From: Lophius americanus
Lineage: Eukaryota > Chordata > Actinopteri > Lophiiformes > Lophiidae
Direction: 5' to 3'
NCBI GenBank assembly: GCA_037951165.1
Contig: JBBDHG010000107.1
Span: forward strand, 1,107,001 to 1,171,000
Length of the DNA stretch: 64,000 nt
Made by a program: the position numbers and the translations under genes. A model generated the notes under the pieces. It worked only from the letters and a program-made list of their open reading frames with translations. It was not told the DNA's origin and ran no database searches. Shown here piece after piece: positions 1 to 11,700 of this stretch (the stretch's first letter is position 1; each line of letters opens with the position of its first letter).

Positions 1-474
1 AGTAGGTGGATGAAACCCTGGAGAGGTGGAGGTATGCGTTGAAGAGAAGAGGAATGAAGGTCAGTGGCAATGTGTGAACGAAAGTGAGGCAGGTGGAACG
101 ATGAGGATTCAGAGCAAGAAAGAGTGTGGAAAAGATGTGAAGAAGCTAGTTCAGGCGAGGTGTAGTGGGTGGAGAAGAGTTTCAGAAGGGTATCTGTGAC
201 AGAAGAGTAGCGGCAGGAGTGAAGGGAAAAGTTTACAAGATGGTAGCGAGATCAGCCCTTCTGTACGGTTTAGAGACGGCAGCTCTGACCAAAGGACAAG
301 AGGCGGAGCCTGGGGGTGACAGAGTTGAAGATGTTAAGATGTTCTTTGGGAGTGATGAGGATGGACAGTATTCTTCAGTTTGTCTGCTCATCAGACAGAC
401 AACCCAAGTTACACAAGGTAAGAGAGGCCAGATTGAGGTGGTTAAGCGCCGTGAAAAGGAAGGACAGTGGATCG
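1..474 (+). mobile_element. LINE reverse-transcriptase 3' fragment, interrupted
   Basis: This is a decayed non-LTR retrotransposon fragment. Conceptual translation of 165-482 gives the segment CDRRVAAGVKGKVYKMV followed by LLYGLETAALTK, which is typical of the C-terminal part of fish LINE reverse-transcriptase ORFs. Reading frames shift along the fragment: the LKMLRCSLGVMRMD segment lies in a second frame. The same coding stretch resumes at 886 beyond a minisatellite. The fragment lies in a 3' intron of pex16, on the opposite strand. It has no intact ORF and is presumably dead. The exact LINE clade was not determined. Confidence 0.8.
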
Positions 475-885
475 GCTGGTAGAAGGATGCTGGTAGAAGG
501 ATGCTGGTAGAAGGATGCTGGTAGAAGGATGCTGGTAAAAGGATGCTGGTAGAAGGATGCTGGAAGAAGGATGCGGGTAGAAGGATGCTGGTAGAAGGAT
601 GCTGGTAAAAGGATGCTGGTAGAAGGATGCTGGAAGAAGGATGCGGGTAGAAGGATGCTGGTAGAAGGATGCTGGTAGGAGGATGCTGGTAGAAGGATGC
701 TGGTAGAAGGATGCTGGTAGAAGGATGCTGGTAGGAGGATGCTGGTAGGAGGATGCTGGTAGAAGGATGCTGGTAGAAGGATGCTGGTAGAAGGATGCTG
801 GTAGAAGGATGCTGGTAGAAGGATGCTGGTAGAAGGATGCTGGTAGAAGGATGCTGGTAGAAGGATGCTGGTAGAAGGATGCTGG
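475..885. repeat. 14-bp minisatellite, about 29 copies, inside a LINE
   Basis: This is a tandem array of a 14-bp unit (agaaggatgctggt) with variants such as taaaagg, taggagg and aagaaggatgcggg. A five-unit, 70-bp higher-order block repeats around 533 and 603. The unit equals LINE codons for a GRRML-like motif at the junction of the flanking RT fragments, so the array appears to have expanded from the LINE itself. Because 14 is not a multiple of 3 and the minus strand has no stop in the unit, all three minus frames stay open; these are artefacts and not genes. Confidence 0.95.
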
Positions 886-1065
886 AGACGGAGCTGCAAG
901 GCAGGAGAAAAGGGGACGACCAAAGAGGAGGTGTCTGGATGTGGTGAGCGAGGACATGCAGTTGGTTGGTGTAAAAGAGGAAGATGGAAACAATAGTCTG
1001 CTGTGGGGAACCCTTAAAGGGACATCCAGAAGAAGAAGAGGAGGAAGAAGAAGATATTGATATCA
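886..1065 (+). mobile_element. LINE fragment, continuation after the minisatellite
   Basis: The sequence after the array translates to a GRRKGRPKRRCLDVV segment followed by EDMQLVGV. This is the expected continuation of the LINE ORF seen at 165-474, and it ends in an aag/gaa-rich tract. From about 1066 to the next pex16 exon at 1461 I see only AT-rich intron sequence. Confidence 0.75.
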
Positions 1066-1460
1066 TCCTAAAAAATAAATCCATTTATAAATTTTATTTT
1101 TCCAATATTTTTATATTTTGTTAAATAAGTTCATTGAAAAAGGCACAACTTCAGTATTTGGATATTGTGTGAGGAAAAACAAACCCTGTAATCTGTAAAC
1201 GGAAACATGATGTATTTGATAATTAATAGTTGGTGTTTGATGGAGTTATCCTGTTACTAATAAAGTCAAATAAACACGTTTCAAGAATTGAAAAAATAAA
1301 CAAAAACAAAAACACAACAAAAGCGACAACACACACATTTTAAATGAGATGAACTTAAATTGACTTTTAAAATGATGGAAACAATGACAGGGGCACAAAC
1401 AGAATTAGATTCCTGGCATTGGAAAATATTTGTGGTTTGTAAAGGTCGGAGGTCGTGTAC

Positions 1461-4400
1461 CTGGAGAGTTCCAGCGCTCCGGAGAAAAGCCACGGCTTCC
1501 AGGACTTTTTTCCACAAAGGCCGAGGCAGAGAACTGCACAAGGGAGGGTTACATTTAAGGACCAACAACTGGACAGAAGAACAAAATCTAAAAACTTCTT
1601 TGGATTCAAAAATGGTCATTTCTTTCAATCTATCTGTGTTTTGCGTTTGTCTAACCTGTAGTCCTGTGGAAAGGTTCAACTTCAGTCTATCGCCATCTTA
1701 TATGCACAGATAATAAAACCCACACTGGTTTTTTGTTGTCAGACATGCTTGGATAGTCATTGTAGTGGCAGTAACAGAGCGCCACCTCAAGGTCAACACT
1801 ATTACTGCATGAGATCCCAGCCAGCGCTGCACAAACTGGTGGTCCTTTTATGAAACCCATTTCAATAAGGAAAACTAATATGGTTAAAAATAAATGTTAT
1901 TTAAATGAATCTATTAACCCTCTTATTGGCTTCTTGTCGGCCCCGTGACCTCCTGGGTCAAAATGACTTGGTTTGGCTTTTTCATAAAGCGTAAGGGGTA
2001 AATTCTCCCTCCTGATTTTGTGTTAAGATACTCCCGCTGGTTTAACACACCTTAATTTGACATTTATAGTCCTTTACACCTCAATTATAGGCCTCTTTTT
2101 TATTTTTTTTATTCTGACAGGTTAGGCTAAAAGTGTGTGTTTTGTGCTGGGGATCCAGGACCAGATAACGATCAGAGATATCTGTAAATAGTTTTTGTGG
2201 GGAAGGATACGGTGCACGAGAGGCCGTCCGATGTAGACAGACTCAGCGATGGTCTCCTGGAGGCTCAGCTGTGTTGGTTGACTCTTTTCTTCGTCGGAGC
2301 TCCTCTTTCTGCTCTTCTTTTGAGTGGGTGCTCCCCACCGCCGGGTCTGCAGCGAGGGAGCTGGAATACCGAAGAGACCAAAGTGGTGAAGACGAGAATC
2401 CAAGAGACAATGAAGAAGAATCACTATATAAGAAACTCTAGATCCTTTATTTTTGTTAGTTACTAAATGTTTTTTTGTAATTGTACATTGTGTTGTTTTT
2501 ATGTTTAAATTATGACTCGTGCTGCTGCTTTCTGGGTCGGGTCAGCCTGTCAAAAGATCTGCCTGATCTCAATAGGAAAATTAAAATGAAGGTTTAATAA
2601 AATGGTTAAAATGACAACAACAAAAATAAATAAAAAATGAACTTCATTCGAAACGCAACTTTTACCTTGCATGGATTCTGTTGGGCATAAGGTCTCCAGC
2701 CTCCACCGAAATGTTTAAAAGTGTTTACTCTTTGTGTTTTTGTCCTTGTTGTTATTGGCTGTACGTTTTTATGGATTGTTCTTTTATTTATGTGAAGAAC
2801 TTTGAGAAATTGTTTTTCTACGAAAAGGGCTATACAAAATAAATGAATTATTATTATTCTATCTCTTTGCAAGTTCATATATTCTTCTTAAAGGTTCCCT
2901 CATAGATCTCTTCTCTGTGAATCACACCTGCACACCCAATATTTCTCTCAACAGCTGCACCCTGTCCTCGCTCCGATCCGTCTGCACACTGGCTCAAACT
3001 GTTTCACAAAACCAGTCAATCGCGTGCTTTCAGGGGGCGATCACGGGTTACCGCCTGCATTTCGGACCCAACCCGGGGAAATACAACAGCTAAATCTTAA
3101 GCGTAACATCACCATGTTCTGTTTAATGAGAATCTCAGTCAACAGCACGTAGTCGTCTTAGCACACTTATTCCCGGAGGACCTATTTCAATCATAGCCGC
3201 TTCGACACGTAAATCAAAAAGGCTGGCATAGCGGGTTTCTCAGGATGCCTTGAGCATAACAACATCGTGTGGCATCAAATCAAGACTGCAAAAAAAAGAA
3301 GGACGGGAATTGCAAGTCATTGTCCTCCACTTGGCCAACGCCATTTGGACTGCCTTTTTCTTTTATGTGCCAGCAACAATAATAAATCCAGTAAGACACT
3401 ACTTCCATGATCTGAAATTTTGTCTCATACCCCAGATGTTCCACAGGTTGGCTGCCTCAGCCTGAGGCAGACTGAGCCTGAGGCTGAGGCTGCCACAGTC
3501 GGCATCAGGCTGAGTTGCTCCATCTCCCCATTAGCCTTCATGATGACATGGAGATCATTATCAGAGCCTCGAAATTTGTCTGTGGGAGCAAAACGGCGAC
3601 AGTCTTGGCAGGAGTTACGGCCGATACGAGCCTATATGAATGAGAAAACAACACCTACCAAAAAGAACAAATAAACCTATGGAAAAACTGCATCAAAACG
3701 TCACGTGGGCAAGGATGAAAATGAAGCCCGGCAAGTGCAGAAGCATCTCCACTGTCAAAGGTCAAGTCACAGATCAAAAATTTTAGACTGACGAAACACT
3801 TATTCCAACTGTGTCAGAAATGCCAGTGAAGCCGATGTATCCGATGCAAAGCTCAAGTACACCCAGCAGCTGGAACAGCTAAAAAAGGATACAATAATCT
3901 TTACGGAAGGCATCATCGTAACCTTATTGCCAGGAAATCTCAAGGTGTGGCGCCCACTAAACCCCCCTTCAGGTTGATCTGAGTATACAGGTTCTTCACA
4001 CATCTGGGCTCAGGAGGGGTAGTTTGTGTTTATTTGAGAGAGTGTTGAACATGAAACCAGAGCCAATGACAGACGAGCCATCAAAGCAGCTTAAGCGGAA
4101 CCTGCCAGTCAACCGCAATACAGGGGATATTATTCTAGATATTATTATCTATTATTATTCTTGTGTTTTAACTGTATCTTCACGCCACCTCGCTGTCACA
4201 CAGGAGATTAACAGATGAGACACCGATATCATGTAAGGCTTGGAGGGATATTTTTACTGCAGCCCCGATCAATTACAACAGTGGAATTTAAAAAAAACAA
4301 CCTCTTATCTTACCACTGCCAAGAGGCCTGATGACCCGTCCTGACCTCTGACCCACAAAGCAGTGGTCATCGTCTTGCTCGTTGTTCCCGTCATCTGTGG

Positions 4401-7400
4401 TGAGGAGGAAGGAAACGCAAGACGTCACATGACTTTTTCGATGCAAGAACTGAGAAATATATAAATATTCTGTTTGTGTAGTTTAAAAAAACATCAGTTG
4501 GAATGTAGGATTTTTTTCAAAATCTAACATCTTTGAATTTTAAACATGCTTTAAAAGCAGTCTGAAGATCAAAGACATGCCGACACTTCTACCAGGAACC
4601 ATTTCAAAAAAACTCAAATATATCCTAACCCAACAACCGCATCTGTCAACATGTTCTAAATGAGGGCGAGCTGGAAACTATGCTGCAAACAATGTATTAG
4701 ATCGGCCAAGAAAGTATTTCTGATATATTGCAGTTCATAATGTAGTTGCTGATCTTCTCAAAATTGGAACATGAAAATGGTCACAGACTGAGCCTCTAAC
4801 TGGTTGGCGAATATTTGAAAAATGTTCAAAACATGGAAAGAAAGACATTTTCTCTGAATTCACAAATTGACACTTTTTTATTGCAAAACTAGGAGAAACA
4901 TTTATTTAATTGTTGGCGTCATGAGAAGATTAGCTATTACAATATAATCTGACATATACTCACACCAGGTTACTGCATGAGTTTATATCAAGGTGAGCAA
5001 ATGTACTAGTTTTATTTATGTCCTGATTCCGATCATTGTTTCAGCTGAAGACCATCCCTCGGTGTCACCCTGATGTTTATAAAGTTTTGATAGCCTTTAT
5101 TCTCATTCATAAAATATCTTTTTTCCTCCCAATCTTAAGCACCAGCGAGGAGGGGGAGGAGCAAATATAACTAAAATCTTGGACAATGTATGAGATAAAC
5201 GTGAGAGAGTGGTAACACCTAGAGAGAAAGAGGGGGGCTAACCTTGACCGACTTCTGCACTTCTGTCCAGAGGGATGATGGGGGGTGAAGTCTGAATACC
5301 AGATTTGTACCACAGAAGAAGAAGGGAACGTAAAATTGACCTGGGGATGAATGTGAGGGGGAGAGAATGACAAGCAGCATCTGATTTCTCTCTGTTTGAC
5401 GATTCCTACATGATTATTACACAATCACTACTGGGGTGTTACATGAACACACTTCCCCAGACTACCTTTTTTAACACTATTCATATAACCTTCATTCTGC
5501 TGACATGACCTCTAAACTTGTCAAATTGTTGTTAGTTTTTGTCTGTGTTGTATAACAGTACTGCACCTTTGTGTATGTGCACATACAGTGTGTCTGTGTA
5601 TATACACATGTGTGTGTAAATATACATGTATAATACATTATTAACACGTCCTAAGTGCCTTCTGCAACATGTACTTCTCCTCTGATTCTAGATGTTCCAC
5701 ATTGAAGACACAAAAAAACAATGTTCGGTGAAAATGTCAAATTTTTGAAAATAGAGAAAAATATAATTAAAATGCTTAAAATCAAGCACCTCTCAGGTAC
5801 GTGAGGAATGTGTCCATAAAGCTGGGGGGAAAAACATTGAACAGTGCTAAAGTGATATGCGTTGAAACCCTCACGTGAGATGAATCCCACATAAAGAATG
5901 AGTCTGAAAATAATCTAGAAGCCGTGAAAAAAAAAGAAATGCCTGAGATACAAAAAGACAGGTCGTTTACATTTTGTGCTGAGGTTGATGTTGGAAGCAG
6001 GAAAAATGGACATGCCTATTGATCAGAGTGACTTTGACAGGAGCTGAAAAAGCGATGGCTAAAAGACCAAATCAGTGCATCACAGCGCTATTTTAGTGGC
6101 TAAAACAGGATCTACACAACGTTAGGCAGGTAGTAAAATTTCTAATGCCTTCTCAATGTATACCAAAGATATATAAACCACGGATATTTGAAAGATAAAA
6201 TTCTGCGTCTGATCACATACTTGAAAATCTGAATGAGTCCAATGATGAACCAGCGGCCGACTTCACCCCACAGCTTTCCAGCACCCATCTCCAGGAAAAC
6301 TTCCACGTACTCCAGAACAGAGAGCCAGGTGACTAGTTTTTGCTGAGAGAGGGACTGAACAAGAACACACAGACAGGAGGGATATGTGAAGGTATTATGA
6401 GGAACAAGTTCAAAGTGGGTTTGAATTAAGTCAATTAGAGAGGGATTTATGATGCCCTTATAAATGAACATTAACCAGAGTCTACATCAGGTGCAGCTTG
6501 TCGATTATTATATTATATATTTTATTTTTGATATATGATTGTGGCCAAACATCATCATCCAAACGTAAAAAATAAAACCGTATTTTTTAAAATTACTCTT
6601 ATTTTAGGGATTTCCTTTGTAAGGTTGTCAATGAGCAAATAAAAATATTACTAAATTGTTTACATTTGCATCAACAATGTTGCGTATTACCTTAAACAAA
6701 AATAATTAAATTTATGTTTTTAAATTTAAATTAAAACTTATTGTGATGCGGTGGTGCTAGAACTTTATCAGGCACAAAATCTTGAAATGTTTTTATCCAA
6801 AATAAAAACAGCTATACAAGACTCAGGGAGTATAAACCTCCTCCAAGGCAGAACTGTTTTTCCATTATTTCATTGAACCCCTGACCTTTGACCCTAAAAA
6901 CCCACCTAACATCAATTACATTGGTAACATTATTAGTTTGATGGATTTCTTCCACTGCACATTGAAGGAATCCAAAAACCTCACTCAACCAGCCTGTGGA
7001 GCAATATCTAGCGGGTGCTCACCATAGGAAAGGCATTTTTCAGTCCTTTGCGTAGAATGCCGTCGTTGAACAATACGAGGAGATTGGAGGCAGAGTACAC
7101 TGAAAAAAGACAACCGGGGATGAAGACAGTTTTTTTAGGAAATATTTACAGTGGCATGGAAGTATGGGACCAGATATAGGATTTTTAGATTCTAAGTGCA
7201 GTTAGTTATTCACAACACTGATCAGCCATAATATTCCAACCAAGAACAAGTGAATAACATTGAATATTGCACAGCCATGGTATCTGTCAGTCGGTGGGAG
7301 ATGTGAGACATCAAGGGAACATTTTAACTGAAGCTGATATTGGAAGAACGAAAAATGGACAAGCATAAGCAACTGAGGGACGAGGGACGTGGGCCAAACT

Positions 7401-8203
7401 GTGATGGCTAAAAGTAAATCTACAATGGCTAAAGTGGTCTGAGTAAGGACAGCGGGGGAACCAACCATAGGGTCATGATCCCCCAAGGCTCTCTGACGTG
7501 AGTAGAACGCAAAGCCTGACCCGTTTTGTCTGGTCCCACAGAAGAGCTATACCCCGATGTCAATTCAATCCAACATCGCAGGGATGTGCTGGGCAAGCAA
7601 ATAGGAACTGTGGATGATCCAACTCACAACTTCTAGGGCTTAAAGGACATGATTGCAATGTCTTGGTGTCAGATAACACAACACACCCCAAGAGGTCTGG
7701 TGTAGTCCATGACTCTCCGGGTCAGAGCAGCTTTGGCAGGACAATGGGGACCTTCCCAATATTAGGCAAGTGGTTATATTATTATGGCTGAATCAGCAGC
7801 ATAAGTATGAGCTTTGTGAAATATAAATGCAAGATTGGCTTGACTTTTACTCACCTAGTTCAGATATTTCATGGGAATCTGCAAATCTCCCTGCAAAATA
7901 GGATTCATGGCATTTAGTATATGTACTAATGTGCATAACATAAACTGTTAAAAATTAAACTCCCCACTTGTCTGGAACAATGTTCAGTAAACTTCAATAT
8001 GTAAGTGGCTTTCATATAGTTTAACACATATTCTTGTGTCCCTATAATCAGTTGAAGGCGGCTGACTAACCTGCGATCAGGTAGGAGAGGGTCCGCACAG
8101 TGTTCTCCAGCTGCGCTGTAGCAGCTGGGTTTCTCCTCACATACTCGGTGTAACGCTCATAACAACGGGTCAGTTTATTGATATACTCCTTAATGTGAGA
8201 CAT
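1461..8203 (-). CDS. pex16: Peroxisomal biogenesis factor 16, 3'-truncated by the window
   Basis: PEX16 is an integral peroxisomal membrane protein that recruits PEX3 and seeds peroxisome membranes. Exons on the minus strand are 8071-8203 (start), 7855-7890, 7023-7099, 6221-6354, 5243-5340, 4346-4394, 2211-2360 and 1461-1533. Diagnostic segments are NPAATAQLENTVRTLSYLIAG, LVTWLSVLEYVEVFLEMGAG, WYKSGIQTSPPIIPLDR, LQETIAESVYIGRPLVH and KKSWKPWLFSG. They match the vertebrate family in order, and phases agree through the sixth exon. The sixth and seventh listed exons do not join in frame, so one small exon (the SNRVVRTLQ-like segment of the human protein) between 2361 and 4345 was not found. The C-terminal 70-90 residues should lie beyond position 1. 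The gene is head-to-head with cars1. Introns hold LINE and Tc1-like relics. Confidence 0.93.
1534..2210 (-). other. Predicted U12-type (minor spliceosome) intron of pex16
   Basis: Read on the minus strand, this intron begins GTATCCTTCC, an exact match to the U12 donor consensus over its first eight bases. It carries TCCTTAAAT at 1553-1561, close to the U12 branch-site consensus and about 20 bases before the acceptor AG (1534-1535). It joins the PLVH codons to the LLCLGLCG codons in frame. It would be a GT-AG subtype U12 intron. All other donors that I read in the window look U2-type. Confidence 0.7.
2735..2870 (+). repeat. Non-LTR retrotransposon 3' tail
   Basis: The segment ends in the arrangement 'aactttgagaaattg...gggctatacaaaataaatgaattattattatt'. 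This is the usual 3'-end format of fish LINE and SINE tails: a stem-like motif followed by a short trinucleotide tail. It lies in a pex16 intron. I see no coding sequence in it. Confidence 0.55.
3240..4000 (+). pseudogene. Degenerate LINE reverse transcriptase relic
   Basis: Frameshifted translation on the plus strand yields LINE RT-like pieces in order: CLEHNNIVWHQIKTAKK, then an LHLANAIWTAFFF segment (related to the DLANAYGS region), a CSISPLAFMM segment (related to the GCSISP motif), an LRPIRAYMNEKTT segment (where the RT active-site YxDD would be) and a KPGKCRSIS segment. Stops and frameshifts separate them, and the acidic catalytic pair is not preserved. It sits in a pex16 intron and is non-functional. 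Confidence 0.65.
5955..6130 (+). repeat. Tc1-like transposon fragment
   Basis: The text 'gatgttggaagcaggaaaaatgga' and the following 'gatggctaaaag' match the internal strand of the element at 7222-7791, and are complementary to the 3' portion of the longer Tc1-like element at 32551-33494. It is a short decayed fragment in a pex16 intron, between coding exons 5243-5340 and 6221-6354. Confidence 0.6.
7222..7791. mobile_element. Short Tc1-like non-autonomous element with terminal inverted repeats
   Basis: The left end reads tcagccataatattccaacc and the right end reads gtggttatattattatggctga. These are imperfect inverted repeats of about 20 bp, the same termini as the element at 32551-33494. The interior retains the 'gctgatattggaag...aaaaatggacaag' segment shared by the family. 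There is no transposase ORF. It lies in the pex16 intron between exons 7023-7099 and 7855-7890. Confidence 0.7.
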
Positions 8204-8741
8204 TTCAGCTTAACATTAAGGGGAAGTGGCAAAATAAAATCTTCATTTAGTCCCTGTGCTCACTAAATGACAGATATTTCCAAAAGTTGACTAGATTGGA
8301 ACTCATACATGTTTGGAAACAGACTTCCGCTTGGGTGATCCGTCACTGATTACATCCCGCCCTCACTCAGGTTCAAATACATTGGTTCCTATTCCCACAG
8401 TAAGGGTTCTTCAATAACTTTGTACAGTAATAGTCATTATTATTTAGTTTTCTTTTTTCTACTTATTTATTATTATCTTCGTTTATTTTTAAGAGCTATT
8501 CTTTCGCTACATTTCCTATCCTACTACTCTTGAAGCATGTCCCACCGTTTGCTTCATCTTATTGGCTAGTAGTAATTGGCAGTCAGCCATAATGGAATGT
8601 AATTGGTTAATATTAAGGAAACGTTCTTGGCGGAAGCCAATCAGGGGAAACCAGAGGCGGCTCATTGCTTCGCATAGTAGGATTCGTACATTTTGGACAC
8701 GTTATTGTTGCATCAGCATCCACCTATATGTGACTGTCACA
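8204..8741. promoter_or_regulatory. Head-to-head promoter region of pex16 and cars1
   Basis: Only 538 bp separate the two divergent start codons. The interval holds a cluster of NF-Y-type CCAAT boxes: ATTGG at 8561-8565, 8575-8579 and 8602-8606, and CCAAT at 8637-8641. An ETS-like GGCGGAAG lies at 8629-8636. There is no obvious TATA box near either start. This layout fits a bidirectional housekeeping promoter. The transcription starts themselves cannot be placed from sequence alone. Confidence 0.7.
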
Positions 8742-11700
8742 ATGTCGACCTCAGCAGAGCCAGGTAAAGTCAATAATGTTTATTTGACATTATTTGTCTT
8801 ATGGTCAGTTTAGGTGAAAATTAAGGATACGGTTGTAATAGAGTGATTTATTGTGTCTTGACGAGCTGTCACGGGTAGTAAGCTAACATTAGCTTTGTTC
8901 GAATTGGAGAGTCATACCAAAACATACATGAAAGACATCGTGATATAACAGATGTTAAAACTCATTTGATAGAGATTTTCAGTTCTTTTGAGCCTGACTA
9001 GAGTTGAACTTATTTACATTCGAGCTTGGGTGCCTCCTCAGAAAGGATACCTGCCAGCTCTTAAGCTTATTTATTTCAACTTTTGGGTGAACTCTTCCTT
9101 TAAGTGTTTTTTGGAGATTTTTTATTCAAGATCATCGGAGCTAATTGGCATTAGTTGTCCTGCTTCTTCTGCCTTTCACTTTTCATTTCTAGCCCAACTT
9201 CCACTTTCTCTCTGACTCTCATTCAATGCTTCATGCACAGGTGGAGAAAAATAATGACTCGCTTAATTCATTTCAGTTTCACTCGTCTGTGAATCATCGG
9301 TTGTAGAAGGGAAAGTGTTATTATGCAAATTTACCGATTGAGATTAGGACTTAGTCCATTACGGATGTATATTTAGGTTATTTGCATTTCTTTGTGTGCC
9401 TTTGTCTCTAAAAGTATATTTTGAGCCCATCTGTGTTTTGTTCACGTCCCATTCTTAGACTTCTCCATCTTTCTGACAGCTGACATATTTGATTTACAGT
9501 ATATTGCACATTTCTGCATCATGACCCAAGAACCAATGTCAGGTTATATACATCTTTAAAATGTCACAATGGCCTAAATATCTTTTGACATTTGTAAAAA
9601 ATCATACCAAAGGTTCTTTTAAACTTTTCAATTAAGTTATAACATGAAACTCTAAGGAGAAAATCAAATCCAAATAAAAGGCCATATCATGGGGGTTAAG
9701 CTCTAGGATTTCAGTTTCAAGTTAACTTGAATTTTAAGTGCATAATTTTCCATTTTGGATTATCTATCCTGCAGTTGAGGCTTAACCCTCTGAAGTTTTC
9801 AGGCCGTTTTTGAATACTTAAGATTCTGCTTTTAATGCCTCATTAAATAATGTCTAACGTGCTTAATGTTTGTTTGTTGTATCTCTTTGGCACAGCATCT
9901 AGTCCCTTCTGCACTTCAACACATTGTATTACATCCTGAATCCAAAACACAAATGATTTCATTTGTATACAATAACACTCACAAATACATGCTCCATGAA
10001 ACATTTTGTAGAAGTAACATGAAAACCGATTGCAGATGTGAACATAGAAACGTAAAAGTGAGGTAGAATGATGCTGTACAACTACAAAATGTCGCCATAG
10101 GTATTTTTCTTTTTTTTTAGAAAAATATTCTTCCAAATATCTTCTGAAAATAATTTGAGACGTAGCTATGTAAGAGGCTTTACAGTGATGCTTCAAAAGT
10201 AGTGCAAATATGACAAATAAATGTAAAATTTATAACCTTTAACCTCAAAATATTCCAAAGACTGTGACAAGTATCATTCAAACATTCTATCAGAGAAAGA
10301 GAATAAGGATATAGATTCTATATCCTTATTCTCTTTCTCTGTCTCCATTCAAGTAATCATCCTCCTGCATCCAGCGTGCAGATCAGATATTTCAATCCCA
10401 GTTTTGCAGTTCATGCATGCATAAAGATGATTTTTGGATCAACTTTATGACATCCTGTCTCTTGTTTTATATGTTCAATTGACACCAAACCAAATCTGGC
10501 ACAGAGTTTCAAGCTGCCACATTCAGCGGAAATGGATGTTTCTGCGCGATGCTGATTTTATATTCATGCAGTGACACAGTGAATTAGACTTGCTGTCATG
10601 CCACAGTATCCAGTTGACTTGGGCTGCTATCGTTTCCTCTGGCTCTTGTAGCCTGTCCGGTAACATTTTGCGAATATTTGCCCTTTTGTTTCTGCAGCCT
10701 TTGAGTATGGCTTCTTGCTACAGATAAATGAGGAGGCGGCACTGACAGTGGCCCTGAATGAGTACCTCACCTCACGCAGCTACCTGGCTGGGTTCAGCCC
10801 CTCCCTGGCCGACAGGAAAGTCTTTAAGCTCCTGCAGTATCCCCCAGAACCACAGCATGTTCACGCGCTGCGCTGGTACAGTCACATAGCAGCCCTGCAG
10901 CAGGACATCATCCCTGAGAGCAGCAGTGAGTAGAAGGTTGAAGGCATGAACAGGCGAACATGAACGTTAGCAGTAGCCGAGATGTTGAGGCATGACATTA
11001 ACCAAATATTCCACTGTCACCTCCATGTTTGACCGTAGCTTTAATGTTCAAGTGGAATGCTGTGTTTGGTTTACACCAGATGAAAGTTCTTCATCAGACA
11101 GTTAAACCTTCCTATCATTGGTCCAGAGAAGATTCTTGCTGTGTTCAAACGAGCGGTTATGTTCTTCTGGATCATCTGCGACTTTCTCCTCTCCATCCTC
11201 CTATGATGGCATTTTAGTCCAGTGACTTTTGAATAAAGGAGCCATGACCTTCATTGAGGTTAAAGAAGTCTGCAGTTCCTAAGATTTTTCTTTGGATCTT
11301 TTGTGACTACCTGAAAGGTCCTTCACCATGATCCTGGAGGAGTTTGGAAGGTGGTCCACCTCTGTGAAGGTTCTCTATTGATACAAGTCTTCCCCATTTG
11401 TAGATATTGTGGATCTCTGGAACCTTAGAAATAGCTTTGGAATGCTTCCCAGACCGATGGATTTCAATCTCCTTCTTGGACTTTCTTATGATTTTGGCAA
11501 AGTGTGCTACTGGTGAGACCTAGGAGCCTACGTTCACACACACTTCCTCTTAAAGGCAAAACATTTCTTTGTCTTCTCTCTGCCACTTCAACCTAAAAAT
11601 GCGGAAAGTATCCAGTTTGGCTACTTTACTAACACGAAATCCCAGCATGCAAATCTCCAGGTAAGAGGACCCCCCCCCCCCCCTCTGGAGATTAAAGACT

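Noticed and set aside
233..1084. Long minus-strand open frames of LPASFYQHPSTSI repeats
   Set aside because: They are produced by a 14-bp minisatellite lacking stops on that strand in three frames, inside a LINE relic. There is no start context, splice signal or family similarity.
5107..5424. A separate 105-aa minus-strand ORF
   Set aside because: It overlaps a real pex16 exon (5243-5340) in the wrong frame. The correct frame gives the conserved WYKSGIQTSPPIIPLDR segment.
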